From NCBI GenBank assembly GCA_017557885.1, contig JAFYXV010000010.1:40808-104807 (forward strand): DNA of 64,000 nucleotides. Direction: 5' to 3'. Numbering within the stretch: position 1 is the stretch's first letter; the number at the start of each line of letters is the position of its first letter. Below, in pieces: positions 25,426 to 34,580 of this stretch. The stretch comes from a bacterium (GTDB lineage Bacteria; Auribacterota; UBA3054). Under the pieces are notes generated by a model. It saw only the letters and a list, made by a program, of their open reading frames with translations. It did no database searches and was not told the DNA's origin. The position numbers were made by a program, and so were the translations under genes.

Positions 25426-26625
25426 ATGTCAACAGTCGCCGAGTATTATCAGAAACTGGCCGCCGAGATGCAGTCTCTGCGCGATGCCGGAACTTACAAG
25501 GAACTCAGGTATCTGCAGACTCCCATGGACGCCTATACGGACATGGAAGGCTACGGCCGCACCATGATCATGTCCTCCAACAACTACCTTGGGCTCTCCA
25601 ATCATCCCGAGGTCAAGGCCGCCGGAAAGGCCGGTATCGACAAATACGGCGCCGGCACCGCTTCCGTCCGCTTCATCTGCGGCACTTTTGACATTCACAG
25701 AGAACTGGAGCAGGAGATCGCTTCCTTTTTGAAGACGGAAGCCTGCTTAACCTACGTTTCCTGCTGGAGCGCCAACGAGAGCGCCATCCCGGTGGCCTGC
25801 GGCGCCGAGGGCGTCGTCATTTCCGACGAATTGAACCACGCCTCCATCATCGACGGCTGCCGTTTGATCGCCAAGGGCGTTCAAAAAGCCCGCTACAAAC
25901 ACAGCGACATGGCGGATCTGGAAGCCCAGCTTCAGCAGTATCCCAACGCGCCCGTCCGTCTGATCGTGACCGACGGCGTCTTCTCCATGGAAGGCGATGT
26001 GGCCAAACTGCCCGAGATCGTGGCCCTGGCCAAGAAGTATGAAGCGCTGGTGATGGTGGACGAATCCCACGCCACCGGCGTCATCGGCAAGACCGGGCGC
26101 GGCACCGCGGAATATTACGGTCTGGAAGGCCAGATCGACATCATCTCCGGCACCCTGGGCAAAGCTTTGGGCGGCGCGGCCGGCGGCTTCGTGGCCGGCA
26201 AGAAGTGCTTCGTGGAAGCGCTCATTCAGAAATCCCGTCCGCAGCTCTTCTCCAACGCCCTGCCTCCCACGGTGGCTTGCTCCGCCCTGGCGGCCCTGCG
26301 CGTTTTGGAACGCGAGCCGGAAAGAGCCCAGCGCTTGAGAGACAAGGCCTCTTACCTCAGGAACAAACTGAGAGAAGCGGGCTTCAAGCCCCTGGACGGC
26401 GACGGCGCCATCGTGCCCATCATCGTGGGCGACGATGCCTTCGCTATCTCTATCAGCAACAAGCTTCTGAAGAAGGGCCTCTTCGTGACCGGCTTCGGCT
26501 TCCCGGTGGTTCCCCGCGGCACCGCCCGCATCCGCTGCCAGGTCTCCGACGCCCTGGAGCTCAAGGACCTCGACTGGGCCGTTGAGCAGTTCAAGGAAGT
26601 CGGCAAGGAAGTCGGTCTGATCTGA
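25426..26625 (+). CDS. kbl: 2-amino-3-ketobutyrate CoA ligase (glycine C-acetyltransferase)
   Basis: 399 residues, co-linear with E. coli Kbl (398). PLP enzyme of the alpha-oxoamine synthase family: 'SSNNYLGLSNHPEV', 'GTASVRFICGT', 'DELNHASIIDG', 'DGVFSMEGDVA', 'VDESHATG' and the PLP lysine K246 in 'SGTLGKALGG'. 'ASVRFICGT' favours Kbl over BioF. It cleaves 2-amino-3-oxobutyrate with CoA to glycine and acetyl-CoA, or runs in reverse. Threonine dehydrogenase, its usual partner, is not adjacent. AGGAG precedes the start. Confidence 0.9.
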   Translation: MSTVAEYYQKLAAEMQSLRDAGTYKELRYLQTPMDAYTDMEGYGRTMIMSSNNYLGLSNHPEVKAAGKAGIDKYGAGTASVRFICGTFDIHRELEQEIASFLKTEACLTYVSCWSANESAIPVACGAEGVVISDELNHASIIDGCRLIAKGVQKARYKHSDMADLEAQLQQYPNAPVRLIVTDGVFSMEGDVAKLPEIVALAKKYEALVMVDESHATGVIGKTGRGTAEYYGLEGQIDIISGTLGKALGGAAGGFVAGKKCFVEALIQKSRPQLFSNALPPTVACSALAALRVLEREPERAQRLRDKASYLRNKLREAGFKPLDGDGAIVPIIVGDDAFAISISNKLLKKGLFVTGFGFPVVPRGTARIRCQVSDALELKDLDWAVEQFKEVGKEVGLI

Positions 26626-26641
26626 CAAAAGTTGAATCTTC

Positions 26642-26666
26642 GGCGGCGTCCAGGGGTGACGCCGCC
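26642..26666 (+). terminator. GC-rich hairpin after kbl
   Basis: GGCGGCGTC (26642-26650) pairs perfectly with GACGCCGCC (26658-26666) around a 7-nt loop. The T-run after it is very short (TTGAT), so it may be a weak or factor-assisted terminator. Confidence 0.5.
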
Positions 26667-26699
26667 TTGATAATATAAAAATTTAAGGATGCACATAGT

Positions 26700-28643
26700 A
26701 TGAGTATGAACACCAAGCAAAAAGGCGTGCCTTTCAACAAAGTCAAGGTCCAGGATATTTTCTGGGCCCCCAAAATGAAGACCAACCGTCTGAAAACGAT
26801 CCCGGCCAACGAGAAACAGTGCCGCGAGACCGGGCGTTTGGACTGCTTCAAGCCCGATTACAAGGGCGAAAGGCATTACTTTTGGGATTCCGACGTAGCC
26901 AAATGGATCGAAGCCGGCTGCTATTCCCTCGCCACCAACTATGACAAAAAGCTGGAGAAGACGCTGGAGAAGGTCATTTCCGACATCATCAAGATGCAGC
27001 AGCCCGACGGCTACATGAACAACTACTTCATCTACGTCAAGCCGGAAATGCGCTGGAAAAACCTCAGGGACTGCCATGAGCTCTACTGCGCAGGCCATCT
27101 GATGGAAGCCGCGGTGGCTCACTTCTACGCCACCGGCCGCCGCAATTTCCTCGACGCCATGTGCCGCTACGCCGATCTGATCTGCAAGACCTTCGGTCCC
27201 GGCGAAAACCAGCTCCACGGTTATCCCGGACACCAGGAGATCGAGCTGGCCCTGGTGAAACTCTATGAAGTCACCGGCGAGAAACGCTACCTCGACATGG
27301 CCTGCTACTTCATCAACCAGAGAGGACAGCAGCCCCATTACTACGACGAGGAAGCCGTAAAGAGAGGCGACGATCCCAAGAAATGGTGGGCCAAGACCTA
27401 CGAATACTGCCAGGCGCATCTGCCCGTCAGGGAACAGAAGGACGCCGTGGGCCACTCCGTCAGGGCTCTCTACATGTATTCCGGCATGGCCGACTGCGCC
27501 AGGGAGACCGACGACAAAGAGCTGGCCAAAGCCTGCAAGCGCCTTTGGGAAAGCGTCTGCGAACGCCAGATGTACATCACCGGCGGCATCGGGCCCTCCC
27601 TTAGCAACGAAGGCTTCGTGAACGACTACATGCTCCCGGTGGAGAACATCTCTTCCGAGTCCTGCGCCTCCATAGCCGCGATTTTCTTCTGCCAAAGGAT
27701 GCTTTATCTGACCGGCGAAGCCAAGTATGCGGACGCCATGGAAAGGATCATGTACAACAGCGGGCTTTCCGGCGTTTCCATGGACGGCGAAAAGTTCTTC
27801 TACTCCAACCAGCTCTACACCTACGATCCGGACGCTGACAAGAAGGCTGACAAGAAGACGGAATTCAAGCACTACCAGTGGGACGGCGCCGCTCTGCACC
27901 GCCAGGGCTGGTACGGCTGCTCCTGCTGCCCGCCCAACATCGCCCGCTTCATCGCCAGCCTGCCGGGCTACATCTACGGCACCAGCGAAGACACTCTCTG
28001 GGTCAATCTTTTCGTGGGCAGCACCACGAAACTCAATCTCGGCGGACAGGACGTCAGGATCACCCAGAGGACCAGATACCCCTGGAAAGGCAAGTCCGTC
28101 TTTATCTTCAGCCTGAAAAAGAGCGCGGTCTTCACCGTTAAGGTGCGCATCCCCAGCTGGTGCCAGCAGACCTCCCTCAGAGTGAAGAGCCTTTTCAACG
28201 AGGAAGGCCCGGTGGAAGAAAAGGACGGCTATCTCTGCATCACCCGCAAATGGCGCAAAGGCGACCAGCTGATCTATGAAATGGACATGCCCATCCAGCG
28301 TGTTTACGCCACTACCAAAGTGCGCGAGCTGGAAGGCCGCGTCGCCCTGCAGCGCGGTCCCTTGGTCTATTGCCTGGAGACCGTGGACAACGTCACCAAC
28401 AACCTGGAGCTTCTCTCCATCAAGCAGAACGCCAAACTGAAAGGCAAATTTGACAAGAGGATCCTGGGCGGAGTTTACGCCATAACCGGCAAAGCCCTGA
28501 AGAACGTGGACAGCGATCCCGACGGGAACCTTTATCAGATAAAGCCTCCCAGGCAGCGCGTGGTTAAATTCAAAGCGGTGCCTTACTATGCCTGGGACAA
28601 CCGACGACCCGGCAGCGTCATAGTCTGGCTAAGGGAAAAATAA
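26700..28643 (+). CDS. Glycoside hydrolase family 127 (beta-L-arabinofuranosidase-like)
   Basis: 647 residues, full-length GH127 (former DUF1680) without a signal peptide, so probably cytoplasmic. The zinc-cysteine active site of the characterised Bifidobacterium enzyme HypBA1 is conserved with matching spacing: E304 (acid/base), E320 and C322 in 'SSESCAS', C409 (nucleophile) and C410 in 'YGCSCCPPN'. An all-alpha barrel (about 40-430) is followed by beta-sandwiches. The expected activity is release of L-arabinose from beta-linked arabinofuranosides. No transporter or other sugar gene flanks it, so uptake must be encoded elsewhere. ATG 26706 is an alternative start. Confidence 0.88.
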   Translation: MSMNTKQKGVPFNKVKVQDIFWAPKMKTNRLKTIPANEKQCRETGRLDCFKPDYKGERHYFWDSDVAKWIEAGCYSLATNYDKKLEKTLEKVISDIIKMQQPDGYMNNYFIYVKPEMRWKNLRDCHELYCAGHLMEAAVAHFYATGRRNFLDAMCRYADLICKTFGPGENQLHGYPGHQEIELALVKLYEVTGEKRYLDMACYFINQRGQQPHYYDEEAVKRGDDPKKWWAKTYEYCQAHLPVREQKDAVGHSVRALYMYSGMADCARETDDKELAKACKRLWESVCERQMYITGGIGPSLSNEGFVNDYMLPVENISSESCASIAAIFFCQRMLYLTGEAKYADAMERIMYNSGLSGVSMDGEKFFYSNQLYTYDPDADKKADKKTEFKHYQWDGAALHRQGWYGCSCCPPNIARFIASLPGYIYGTSEDTLWVNLFVGSTTKLNLGGQDVRITQRTRYPWKGKSVFIFSLKKSAVFTVKVRIPSWCQQTSLRVKSLFNEEGPVEEKDGYLCITRKWRKGDQLIYEMDMPIQRVYATTKVRELEGRVALQRGPLVYCLETVDNVTNNLELLSIKQNAKLKGKFDKRILGGVYAITGKALKNVDSDPDGNLYQIKPPRQRVVKFKAVPYYAWDNRRPGSVIVWLREK

Positions 28644-28668
28644 AGCCTGAAAAACTTGCTTAACGCAT

Positions 28669-28699
28669 GGGAAGGAAGGCGACTTCCTTCCCTTTTTTT
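28669..28699 (+). terminator. Intrinsic terminator after the GH127 gene
   Basis: GGGAAGGAAG / CTTCCTTCCC stem with a GCGA tetraloop and seven T residues. An ATG at 28667 next to this hairpin opens a longer frame for the next gene, which is therefore rejected as the start. Confidence 0.9.
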
Positions 28700-28714
28700 A
28701 TAGGAGGTAAAATT

Positions 28715-29863
28715 ATGATTATTTTAGCTGGAAAAATTATTTCCGACGACCTGCTCCGCCACCTGGAGGAGACGAAGCAGCCCGTTCTCGACAACGATTA
28801 CGCAAGGGAGCGCGGAGCAGGTTTTGACCTTAATCTAGTGCCCTCGGACGAAGCCAGGGAGAGGATCCTGGCGGGGGAGAGACTCTACACTACCAACGAA
28901 GACGCCCTCACCTGGGTCTATGAGAACCTGAAAGGCTCGCCCCTGGTGGAGAAGGCCGACCTTATGAAAGACAAGGCTGCCCTGAGGGACAAGCTCGCTT
29001 ATCTCTATCCTGATTTTTATTACAAAGTTCTTACTAAGGAAGAGCTTTTTGAGCTTAGATCCGAAGACCTCAAATATCCCCTTATTCTGAAACTGAACAT
29101 TGGTTTCGGCAGCCTGGGCGTCTATACGCTCTTCGGCCCCAAAGACCTCGTCGACGCCAAAGCCGACATCGAGGCCCATTACGAGGAATGGCGCACTTCC
29201 TACACGGAAGGCGTGGTGGGCTCCAGCTTCCTGCTTGAGGAGCTCGTTGAAGGCACCGAACTGGCGGTGGACGTTTATTACGACACCGTTGGCGCGCCCG
29301 TCATACTGAACATTTACGAACACCGTTTCGCCTCCGCCCGCGACGTCTCCGACCGCCTCTACTGCTGCGGCCCGTATATTATGAAGAAGTGGTACGACAA
29401 GCTCACGGCTTATTTCGCGGAAGTAGGAAAGAAGCTCGACATCAAAGATTTTCCTCTGCACGCGGAACTGAGGACCTACAAGGACACCGTCATTCCAATA
29501 GAGTTCAATCCCTTGCGCTTCGCCGGCATCTCCACCAACGAAGTGGCTGTTTACGCCTACGGCTTCTGGCCCCCCGACGTTTATTTGCAGCAAGTGAAGC
29601 CTGATTTCACGGAGATCATGAAGAAAGCCGCGGGCTACGTTTACAGCTTCATCATCATCGACAAGTGCGGGACGCATATTCCCAGCGAGCAGTTCGATTA
29701 CGACGCCCTGGTCAGGTATTTCCAGAAGGTTTATTCAGTGAGAAAGATCAACCAGCCGGTGCCGGATGATTTCGCGATCATTTTGACCGCCACCAAAGAA
29801 GACGACCAGAAGGAACTGGAGGAAGTTCTCACCATGGACTTCACCAGGTTCGTGAAGAAATAA
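28715..29863 (+). CDS. ATP-grasp domain protein of unknown specificity
   Basis: 382 residues from ATG 28715, which has AGGAGG in ideal position. 'LIIL..': the middle 'KYPLILKLNIGFGSLGVYTLF' near residue 125 is the ATP-grasp lysine/glycine-rich loop. 'FLLEELVEGTELAVDVYYD' near 170 and 'IPIEFNPLRFAG' near 265 are the metal- and ATP-binding strands. Members ligate a carboxylate to an amine or thiol at the cost of ATP. No partner gene is adjacent, so substrates are unknown. It stands between two terminators as a single-gene unit. Confidence 0.75.
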   Translation: MIILAGKIISDDLLRHLEETKQPVLDNDYARERGAGFDLNLVPSDEARERILAGERLYTTNEDALTWVYENLKGSPLVEKADLMKDKAALRDKLAYLYPDFYYKVLTKEELFELRSEDLKYPLILKLNIGFGSLGVYTLFGPKDLVDAKADIEAHYEEWRTSYTEGVVGSSFLLEELVEGTELAVDVYYDTVGAPVILNIYEHRFASARDVSDRLYCCGPYIMKKWYDKLTAYFAEVGKKLDIKDFPLHAELRTYKDTVIPIEFNPLRFAGISTNEVAVYAYGFWPPDVYLQQVKPDFTEIMKKAAGYVYSFIIIDKCGTHIPSEQFDYDALVRYFQKVYSVRKINQPVPDDFAIILTATKEDDQKELEEVLTMDFTRFVKK

Positions 29864-29869
29864 GCGAGC

Positions 29870-29885
29870 AAGCGAAAAGCCGAAA
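29870..29885 (+). repeat. 16-bp element before a terminator (copy 2)
   Basis: AAGCGAAAAGCCGAAA occurs here, just after the ATP-grasp stop codon, and at 13104-13119, just after the stop codon of the large PEP-CTERM gene. In both places a strong terminator hairpin follows within 6 nt. Confidence 0.6.
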
Positions 29886-29890
29886 AAACA

Positions 29891-29921
29891 AAAAAGGCCG
29901 CGGAAGATCCGCGGCCTTTTT
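29891..29921 (+). terminator. Intrinsic terminator (bidirectional)
   Basis: AAAAAGGCCGCGGA and TCCGCGGCCTTTTT form a long perfect stem between two convergent genes. It has T-runs in both directions. Confidence 0.9.
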
Positions 29922-29941
29922 GCTTTCATCCAAACGAACTG

Positions 29942-30628
29942 TTACGGCTCGGTGATGAAGCAGGGGTGCACGTAGGCGGAAGTCTTGAAGGACATGGAGA
30001 CCGCCGCGGTGTCGCCTTTCTTGCTGATCTTCATGGAGAACTTTACTTTGGAACCGTCCTCCAGGGTATCGGAATATTTCCAGCTCTTGCCGGCTTTGCC
30101 GGTGGCCTGGGCATGGATCAGCATGGCGGGTTCAGTGGTGTCGCAGAAGAGGCCGAAGAATTTCTTGCCTTCTTCAAAGGTAGGAATGACGTCCTCATCG
30201 ACGACGCCCTTGGCGCTGGCTTTGCCCTTTGTGTCGAACAGATTGTCGTAGGAGGGATTGCCGTTGCTGCCGAAGTAACCGAGCGTGAAGGAAGAGTTCA
30301 CGTTGTTGGCGCTGTATTTCCAGGAGCCTTTCTTCGCGGAGAAGGTGAACGCTTCGGAAGAGTTGCCGCCGGTGAAGGTCTTGCCTTTCTTGTCGGCAGC
30401 CATCTTGTAGCCCTTCGTGACGACCGTGTAGTCGTAGCAGAGGCGGATGTAGAATTCGCCTTCCCTGGCGTCGATGTTTTCAATGGCGTAGCCGCGGTCT
30501 TCGCCCTTCAGGCTGAAAGAGTAGGAAGTGTTGCCTTTTTCAGCAATGGGATACACGGTCAGAGTGGCCTGGGCCAAAGAGGCCGTGAAGAAAAATAAGG
30601 CGGCCGATAAAACTAAAGTGTTTTTCAT
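29942..30628 (-). CDS. Secreted protein of unknown function
   Basis: 228 residues with a clear signal peptide (about 1-21, 'LAQATLTVYP'). The mature part is rich in Gly, Ser, Thr, Lys and aromatic residues in alternating patterns ('SYSFSLKGEDRGYAIENI', 'SWKYSANNVNSSFTLGYFG'), suggesting an all-beta fold. There are three Cys in the mature protein, no PEP-CTERM tail and no lipobox. I do not recognise a family. It is a single-gene unit: extended -10 box upstream at 30677-30685 and a strong terminator downstream. Confidence 0.75.
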   Translation of the reverse strand: MKNTLVLSAALFFFTASLAQATLTVYPIAEKGNTSYSFSLKGEDRGYAIENIDAREGEFYIRLCYDYTVVTKGYKMAADKKGKTFTGGNSSEAFTFSAKKGSWKYSANNVNSSFTLGYFGSNGNPSYDNLFDTKGKASAKGVVDEDVIPTFEEGKKFFGLFCDTTEPAMLIHAQATGKAGKSWKYSDTLEDGSKVKFSMKISKKGDTAAVSMSFKTSAYVHPCFITEP

Positions 30629-30676
30629 ATTCGCTCCGTAAAGTTAAATGAAGTTGATTAAAAATTAAGGTGTTTT

Positions 30677-30685
30677 ATTTTACCA
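30677..30685 (-). promoter_or_regulatory. Extended -10 promoter of the secreted-protein gene
   Basis: Minus strand reads TTTGGTAAAATA about 48 nt before the ATG at 30628. Confidence 0.5.
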
Positions 30686-30886
30686 AAGAGAAAGCGCCCG
30701 CGCAATTCAGTCTTCCGCTAAAATTTTCAAACGAGTTTGGCCGCAGGGACGCGCCGGGACAAATTTAAAGAAGATATATAGACGGCGGTCGATTCGTTTG
30801 CGTCGTTTATAAGCGGATCCGACCTTCGGGGCAAAATGCGTAAAATTCTTTGCCACAAGATGTTAAGGGTAACCAGGCATGGGGGG

Positions 30887-30915
30887 TTGATTTTAGAACA
30901 GACATTTCATACAAT
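30887..30915 (+). promoter_or_regulatory. Promoter of the tRNA-Thr/rpmG/secE/nusG operon
   Basis: The 350-bp gap at 30629-30978 holds no gene. TTGATT at 30887 and TACAAT at 30910 are spaced by 17 bp, about 64 bp before tRNA-Thr. A further TAAAAT box at 30841-30846 (TGCGTAAAAT) could be a second promoter. Nothing else is recognised in the gap. Confidence 0.6.
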
Positions 30916-30978
30916 AGTGTTTCCTTGAATTGCGCCCTCAAAAAGCGATGTACGGTAACAGGCGCAACCCAACAGGAT

Positions 30979-31054
<76 letters not shown>

Positions 31055-31160
31055 TCTTGGGATTGCCTCCATGCGCCGGAGTAAAGGAAAAGCCTCTTTC
31101 CTAGATTCTGTCATGGCGTAAGGTGCGTTCACGGATTTTTTAATTAAAGGAGTTAAGACC

Positions 31161-31316
31161 ATGGCAAGAGAAATCATCACGCTGGCCTGCACCGAATGCG
31201 GCCGCCGCAACTACACCACCAAAAAAGACCGTAAGAAGACCACCGGTCGTCTGGAACGCAGCAAATACTGCCCCTTTGACCGCAAGCATACTCTTCATCG
31301 CGAAACGCGCAGCTAA
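31161..31316 (+). CDS. rpmG: 50S ribosomal protein L33
   Basis: 51 residues with AAGGAG before the ATG. '[19 protein letters not shown]' and '[18 protein letters not shown]' are the L33 signature. It carries the first zinc pair CTEC and one further Cys, but Asp stands where the fourth Cys usually is (CPFD instead of CPxC), so zinc binding may be weakened. Placement between tRNA-Thr and tRNA-Trp, ahead of secE-nusG, is a common order. Confidence 0.95.
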   Translation: MAREIITLACTECGRRNYTTKKDRKKTTGRLERSKYCPFDRKHTLHRETRS

Positions 31317-31331
31317 TAATCTTTAGGGTGC

Positions 31332-31408
31332 GGGGCAGTAGCTCAATTGGCTAGAGTTACGGTTTCCAAAACCGTCGGTTGGGAGTTCGAGTCTCTCCTG
31401 CCTCGCCA
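31332..31408 (+). tRNA. tRNA-Trp (CCA)
   Basis: 77 nt. Acceptor GGGGCAG/CTGCCTC, TA at positions 8-9, D-arm GCTCAATTGGCTAGAGT, anticodon stem ACGGT/ACCGT with loop TTCCAAA (anticodon CCA), T-arm GGGAG-TTCGAGT-CTCTC, discriminator G and encoded CCA. It closely follows the E. coli tRNA-Trp pattern. Confidence 0.95.
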
Positions 31409-31435
31409 TCCTGGATCACACGCAAGCTAAAAAAT

Positions 31436-31642
31436 ATGAAAGAAGAAGTCAAAGTTTCCGCTTGGCAGAAGTTCGTGAACTTCTGGCGCGAAGTCGTCGA
31501 GGAACTGAAGAAAGTCGATTGGACCAGCAGGGAACAGCTCTGGCAGGCCACCAAGATCGTCATCATAAGCTCTCTTGTGATGTCCGCTTATCTTTTCGCC
31601 CTCGACACCCTTTTCTCCTGGATCCTCAAATTCGCCAAATAA
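31436..31642 (+). CDS. secE: Preprotein translocase subunit SecE
   Basis: 68 residues from ATG 31436; the longer frame from 31379 runs through tRNA-Trp and is rejected. 'FVNFWREVVEELKKVDWTSREQLWQAT' is the conserved amphipathic SecE helix, followed by one membrane helix (about 37-60). Single-helix SecE is the form most bacteria have. It clamps SecY in the inner-membrane translocon. No Shine-Dalgarno is obvious. nusG starts 6 bp after the stop. Confidence 0.93.
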   Translation: MKEEVKVSAWQKFVNFWREVVEELKKVDWTSREQLWQATKIVIISSLVMSAYLFALDTLFSWILKFAK

Positions 31643-31648
31643 TTTTTT

Positions 31649-32200
31649 ATGGCTCCTCAGGAAGAACACAAATACAGCTGGTATGTGCTGAACACCTTGT
31701 CCGGACAGGAATTCCAGGCCGAGATGCAGCTTAACGAAAGGATCCAGCAGTACAACATGGGCGACGTCATCAAGAAGGTGGTCGTGCCCACGGAAAAAGT
31801 TCAGGATATCAGGAACGGCAAGAAGCGCGTTTTCACGCGCAAATTCTATCCGGGCTATATCCTTATTCAAATGGAAATGACCGGCGAAGCCTGGCAATTG
31901 GTAAAGAAGACCAACGGTGTGATCGGCTTTCTCGGCGGCGAAAAACCCAAAGCTCTCACGGACAGTGAAGTGGAGGAGATGTTCGCTCAGATCGAGGCCT
32001 CTAAGGAACGTATCGCGCCTAGGATCGCTTTTTCAATTGGCGACAGAGTAAAGGTCGTGAACGGACCCTTCGACGGGTGCGACGGCCTTGTGGAGGAGAT
32101 CGACGAGGAACGGGGCAAACTTTCCGTTTCCGTCATGGTCTTCAACCGCAGCACCAAGGTGGAGCTGGAAAGCTGGCAGGTGGAGAAAAGCGAAGCCTGA
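31649..32200 (+). CDS. nusG: Transcription termination/antitermination factor NusG
   Basis: 183 residues. The NGN domain begins 'KYSWYVLNTLSGQEFQAEMQL' with 'FYPGYILIQMEMTGEAWQLV' and 'VIGFLGG'; the KOW domain is at the end ('FSIGDRVKVVNGPFDGCDGLVEEID'). It binds the beta' clamp helices of RNA polymerase and links to Rho or ribosomal S10. It is in the usual place between secE and rplK. Confidence 0.96.
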   Translation: MAPQEEHKYSWYVLNTLSGQEFQAEMQLNERIQQYNMGDVIKKVVVPTEKVQDIRNGKKRVFTRKFYPGYILIQMEMTGEAWQLVKKTNGVIGFLGGEKPKALTDSEVEEMFAQIEASKERIAPRIAFSIGDRVKVVNGPFDGCDGLVEEIDEERGKLSVSVMVFNRSTKVELESWQVEKSEA

Positions 32201-32252
32201 GCCAACTTATTAATAAATAAAAGAACAAAGCAATCCTTACAGGAGATCAAAT

Positions 32253-32687
32253 ATGCCTCCAAAAAAAGTAACCGGTATAATCCGTCTGCAAATCAAAGCC
32301 GGCCAGGCTAACCCGGCGCCCCCCATCGGCCCCGCCCTCGGTCAGCACGGCGTGAACATCATGGCGTTCTGCAAAGAGTTCAACGCTCAGACCAAGGACA
32401 AGGAACCCGGCCTCATGACCCCGGTGGTCATCACGGTCTATCAGGACAAGTCCTTCACCTTCATCATGAAGGAGCCCCCGGTGGCCGTGCTCATCAAGAA
32501 AGCCGCCGGCATCGAGACCGCCTCTGGCGTGCCGAACCGCGAGAAAGCCGGGCGCATCACCAAGAGCCAGGTGCGCAAGATAGCTGAACAGAAAATGAAA
32601 GACCTCAACGCCCGCACTGTTGAAGCCGGGATGCTGATGGTCGAAGGTACCGCCCGCAGCATGGGCGTTGATGTAGTCGGGGACTAA
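32253..32687 (+). CDS. rplK: 50S ribosomal protein L11
   Basis: 144 residues, standard length. '[29 protein letters not shown]' contains the proline-rich thiopeptide-contact region, and '[10 protein letters not shown]' closes the C-terminal RNA-binding domain. It forms the GTPase-associated centre with 23S rRNA. AGGAG precedes the start. Confidence 0.97.
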   Translation: MPPKKVTGIIRLQIKAGQANPAPPIGPALGQHGVNIMAFCKEFNAQTKDKEPGLMTPVVITVYQDKSFTFIMKEPPVAVLIKKAAGIETASGVPNREKAGRITKSQVRKIAEQKMKDLNARTVEAGMLMVEGTARSMGVDVVGD

Positions 32688-32759
32688 TATTAATTAGATC
32701 CTCATAATTCACCCCGCGCCAAATCTTGGCCGGGGGAGCGTAACAAAGGAAAACGCGAT

Positions 32760-33464
32760 ATGTCTATTAGCAAAAGACACAAAGCCAACAAGGCCAAAGT
32801 CAACCGCTCCGGGCTCTACAAGCTCCAGGACGCGCTGACCGAGGTCCTCGCGCAATCCGGCACCAAGTTCGACGAATCGCTCGATGTTCAGATGCTTTTG
32901 GGCGTCGATCCCAAGAAGGCTGAACAGGCCGTCCGCGCCACGGTGGTACTGCCCAACGGCACAGGCAAAACTGTGCGCGTTTTGGTGTTCGCCACCGGCG
33001 CCGACGTTGACGCCGCCAAAGCGGCCGGCGCTGAATACGCCGGACTGGAAGAGCTGGTCGCCAAGATCCAGGAGGGCTGGACCGACTTCGACGTCGCCAT
33101 CGCCACTCCCGCCACCATGCGTGAAGTTGGTAAACTCGGCAAAGTCTTGGGTCCCCGCGGACTCATGCCCACCCCCAAGGCCGGAACCGTTACCGCCGAT
33201 GTGACCACCGCCGTCAATGAATTCAAAGCCGGCAAAGTGGAGTTCCGTCTTGACAAGCAGGCCGGACTGCATTGCGCGGTCGGCAAGGTCAGCTTCGGCA
33301 AGGATAAGCTTCTCGAGAACATCAGGACTTATCTCAACGCCGTCATCAAAGCTCGTCCCCAGGCTCTCAAGGGAGCCTATATCCTGAAGCTAGCCATCAG
33401 CTCCACCATGGGTCCGGGATACCGGATCGACGTGGCGGACGCCGAACGCGAGGCGATGCTTTAA
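32760..33464 (+). CDS. rplA: 50S ribosomal protein L1
   Basis: 234 residues. '[19 protein letters not shown]', '[16 protein letters not shown]' and the C-terminal '[12 protein letters not shown]' are L1 hallmarks. It forms the L1 stalk at the ribosomal E site and in many bacteria represses this operon by binding its mRNA. The 72-bp rplK-rplA gap has no structure I can assign with confidence. Confidence 0.97.
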   Translation: MSISKRHKANKAKVNRSGLYKLQDALTEVLAQSGTKFDESLDVQMLLGVDPKKAEQAVRATVVLPNGTGKTVRVLVFATGADVDAAKAAGAEYAGLEELVAKIQEGWTDFDVAIATPATMREVGKLGKVLGPRGLMPTPKAGTVTADVTTAVNEFKAGKVEFRLDKQAGLHCAVGKVSFGKDKLLENIRTYLNAVIKARPQALKGAYILKLAISSTMGPGYRIDVADAEREAML

Positions 33465-33486
33465 CCCGCAATAAGGACGAATAGAA

Positions 33487-34029
33487 ATGCGTATTGAAAA
33501 AACATATATAGTGCGCGACATGCAGGAGAAGTACTCCAAGAGCACGCTCTTGGTGATCACTTCCTACCACGGCATGAAAGCGCAGCAGAACGGCGCCCTG
33601 CGCTCCAGCATCGCTGAGGCCAAAGGCACGTTCCACGTGGTCCCCAACCGTCTTCTGAAACTCGCTCTGCCCGAAACGGCGGAGGAGAAATTCAAAGAAA
33701 GTCTGACCGGCGCGAACGCCCTGGCCGCCACCGACGGCGACCTGGTCGAGCTGGCCAAGGTCATCAAGAAGTTCGCCGACGACAACAAGGATTTCGAGAT
33801 CCGCTGCGGTCTTCTGGAACTCTCCCGTTATCTGACGGCCGAGGAAGTTAAGACCCTGGCTTCTCTGCCTTCCAAGCAAGACCTGTACGCCATGCTGGCC
33901 TGCGTCCTGCAAGCCCCCATCAGAAACCTGGCCTGCTTCGGCAACGTCCTTCTCGGCAACACGGTCCGCGCTCTAGACCAGATCGCCAAGAAGAAAGGCG
34001 AAGGCGCCCCGGCGCCCGCCGCCGAGTAA
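33487..34029 (+). CDS. rplJ: 50S ribosomal protein L10
   Basis: 180 residues. The N-terminal rRNA-binding domain contains 'VVPNRLLKLAL' and the C-terminal helix that carries L7/L12 dimers is 'VLLGNTVRALDQIAKKK'. It begins 22 bp after rplA, so there is no room for the long L10-binding leader seen in E. coli. Confidence 0.95.
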   Translation: MRIEKTYIVRDMQEKYSKSTLLVITSYHGMKAQQNGALRSSIAEAKGTFHVVPNRLLKLALPETAEEKFKESLTGANALAATDGDLVELAKVIKKFADDNKDFEIRCGLLELSRYLTAEEVKTLASLPSKQDLYAMLACVLQAPIRNLACFGNVLLGNTVRALDQIAKKKGEGAPAPAAE

Positions 34030-34150
34030 TCATCGGCAAAAAATCAAGTTCTTTTTACATCGCTTACGCACTCAGTTAACTTTACAGCCTCAATTAAGTT
34101 ACTGACAACATAACTACAAAGTGCCCGCTTGTCGGGTAAAGGAGAATACT

Positions 34151-34534
34151 ATGGCCTCTGAAAAAATCGAAGCCCTTATTAACACCATTAAAGAACTTTC
34201 CGTTCTGGAACTCAACGATCTCGTCAAAACTTTGGAAAAAGAGTTTGGCGTGTCCGCCGCTCCGGTGGCCGTCGCTGGCGCCGTTGCTCCGACTGCTGCC
34301 GCTGCTGCTCCCGCTGAAGAAAAGACTGAATTCGACGTCATTCTGACCGGCGCCGGCTCCAACAAGATCGCCGTCATCAAAGAAGTCCGCGCCATCACCG
34401 GCCTGGGCCTCAAAGAAGCCAAAGACCTCGTCGAAGGCACTCCGAAAGCTCTCAAAGAAGCCGCTCCCAAAGAGGAAGCTGAAGCTATCAAGAAGCAGAT
34501 CGAAGCTGCCGGCGGCACCGTCGAGCTTAAGTAA
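34151..34534 (+). CDS. rplL: 50S ribosomal protein L7/L12
   Basis: 127 residues from ATG 34151, preceded by AAAGGAG; an ORF start at 34121 is rejected. N-terminal dimerisation helices ('[20 protein letters not shown]'), Ala/Pro-rich hinge (about 47-60) and the factor-binding C-terminal domain ('[20 protein letters not shown]') are all intact. The rplJ-rplL gap is 121 bp. Confidence 0.97.
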   Translation: MASEKIEALINTIKELSVLELNDLVKTLEKEFGVSAAPVAVAGAVAPTAAAAAPAEEKTEFDVILTGAGSNKIAVIKEVRAITGLGLKEAKDLVEGTPKALKEAAPKEEAEAIKKQIEAAGGTVELK

Positions 34535-34580
34535 GTTCTCAATTGGCGCAATTTCCGCGATCAGCGGAAGCTTGATGCAT

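Noticed and set aside
28667..28714. Longer start for the ATP-grasp gene
   Set aside because: The upstream ATG is beside an intrinsic terminator; ATG 28715 has a perfect AGGAGG.
31379..31435. Longer start for secE
   Set aside because: The extension is inside tRNA-Trp; the SecE family start is at 31436.
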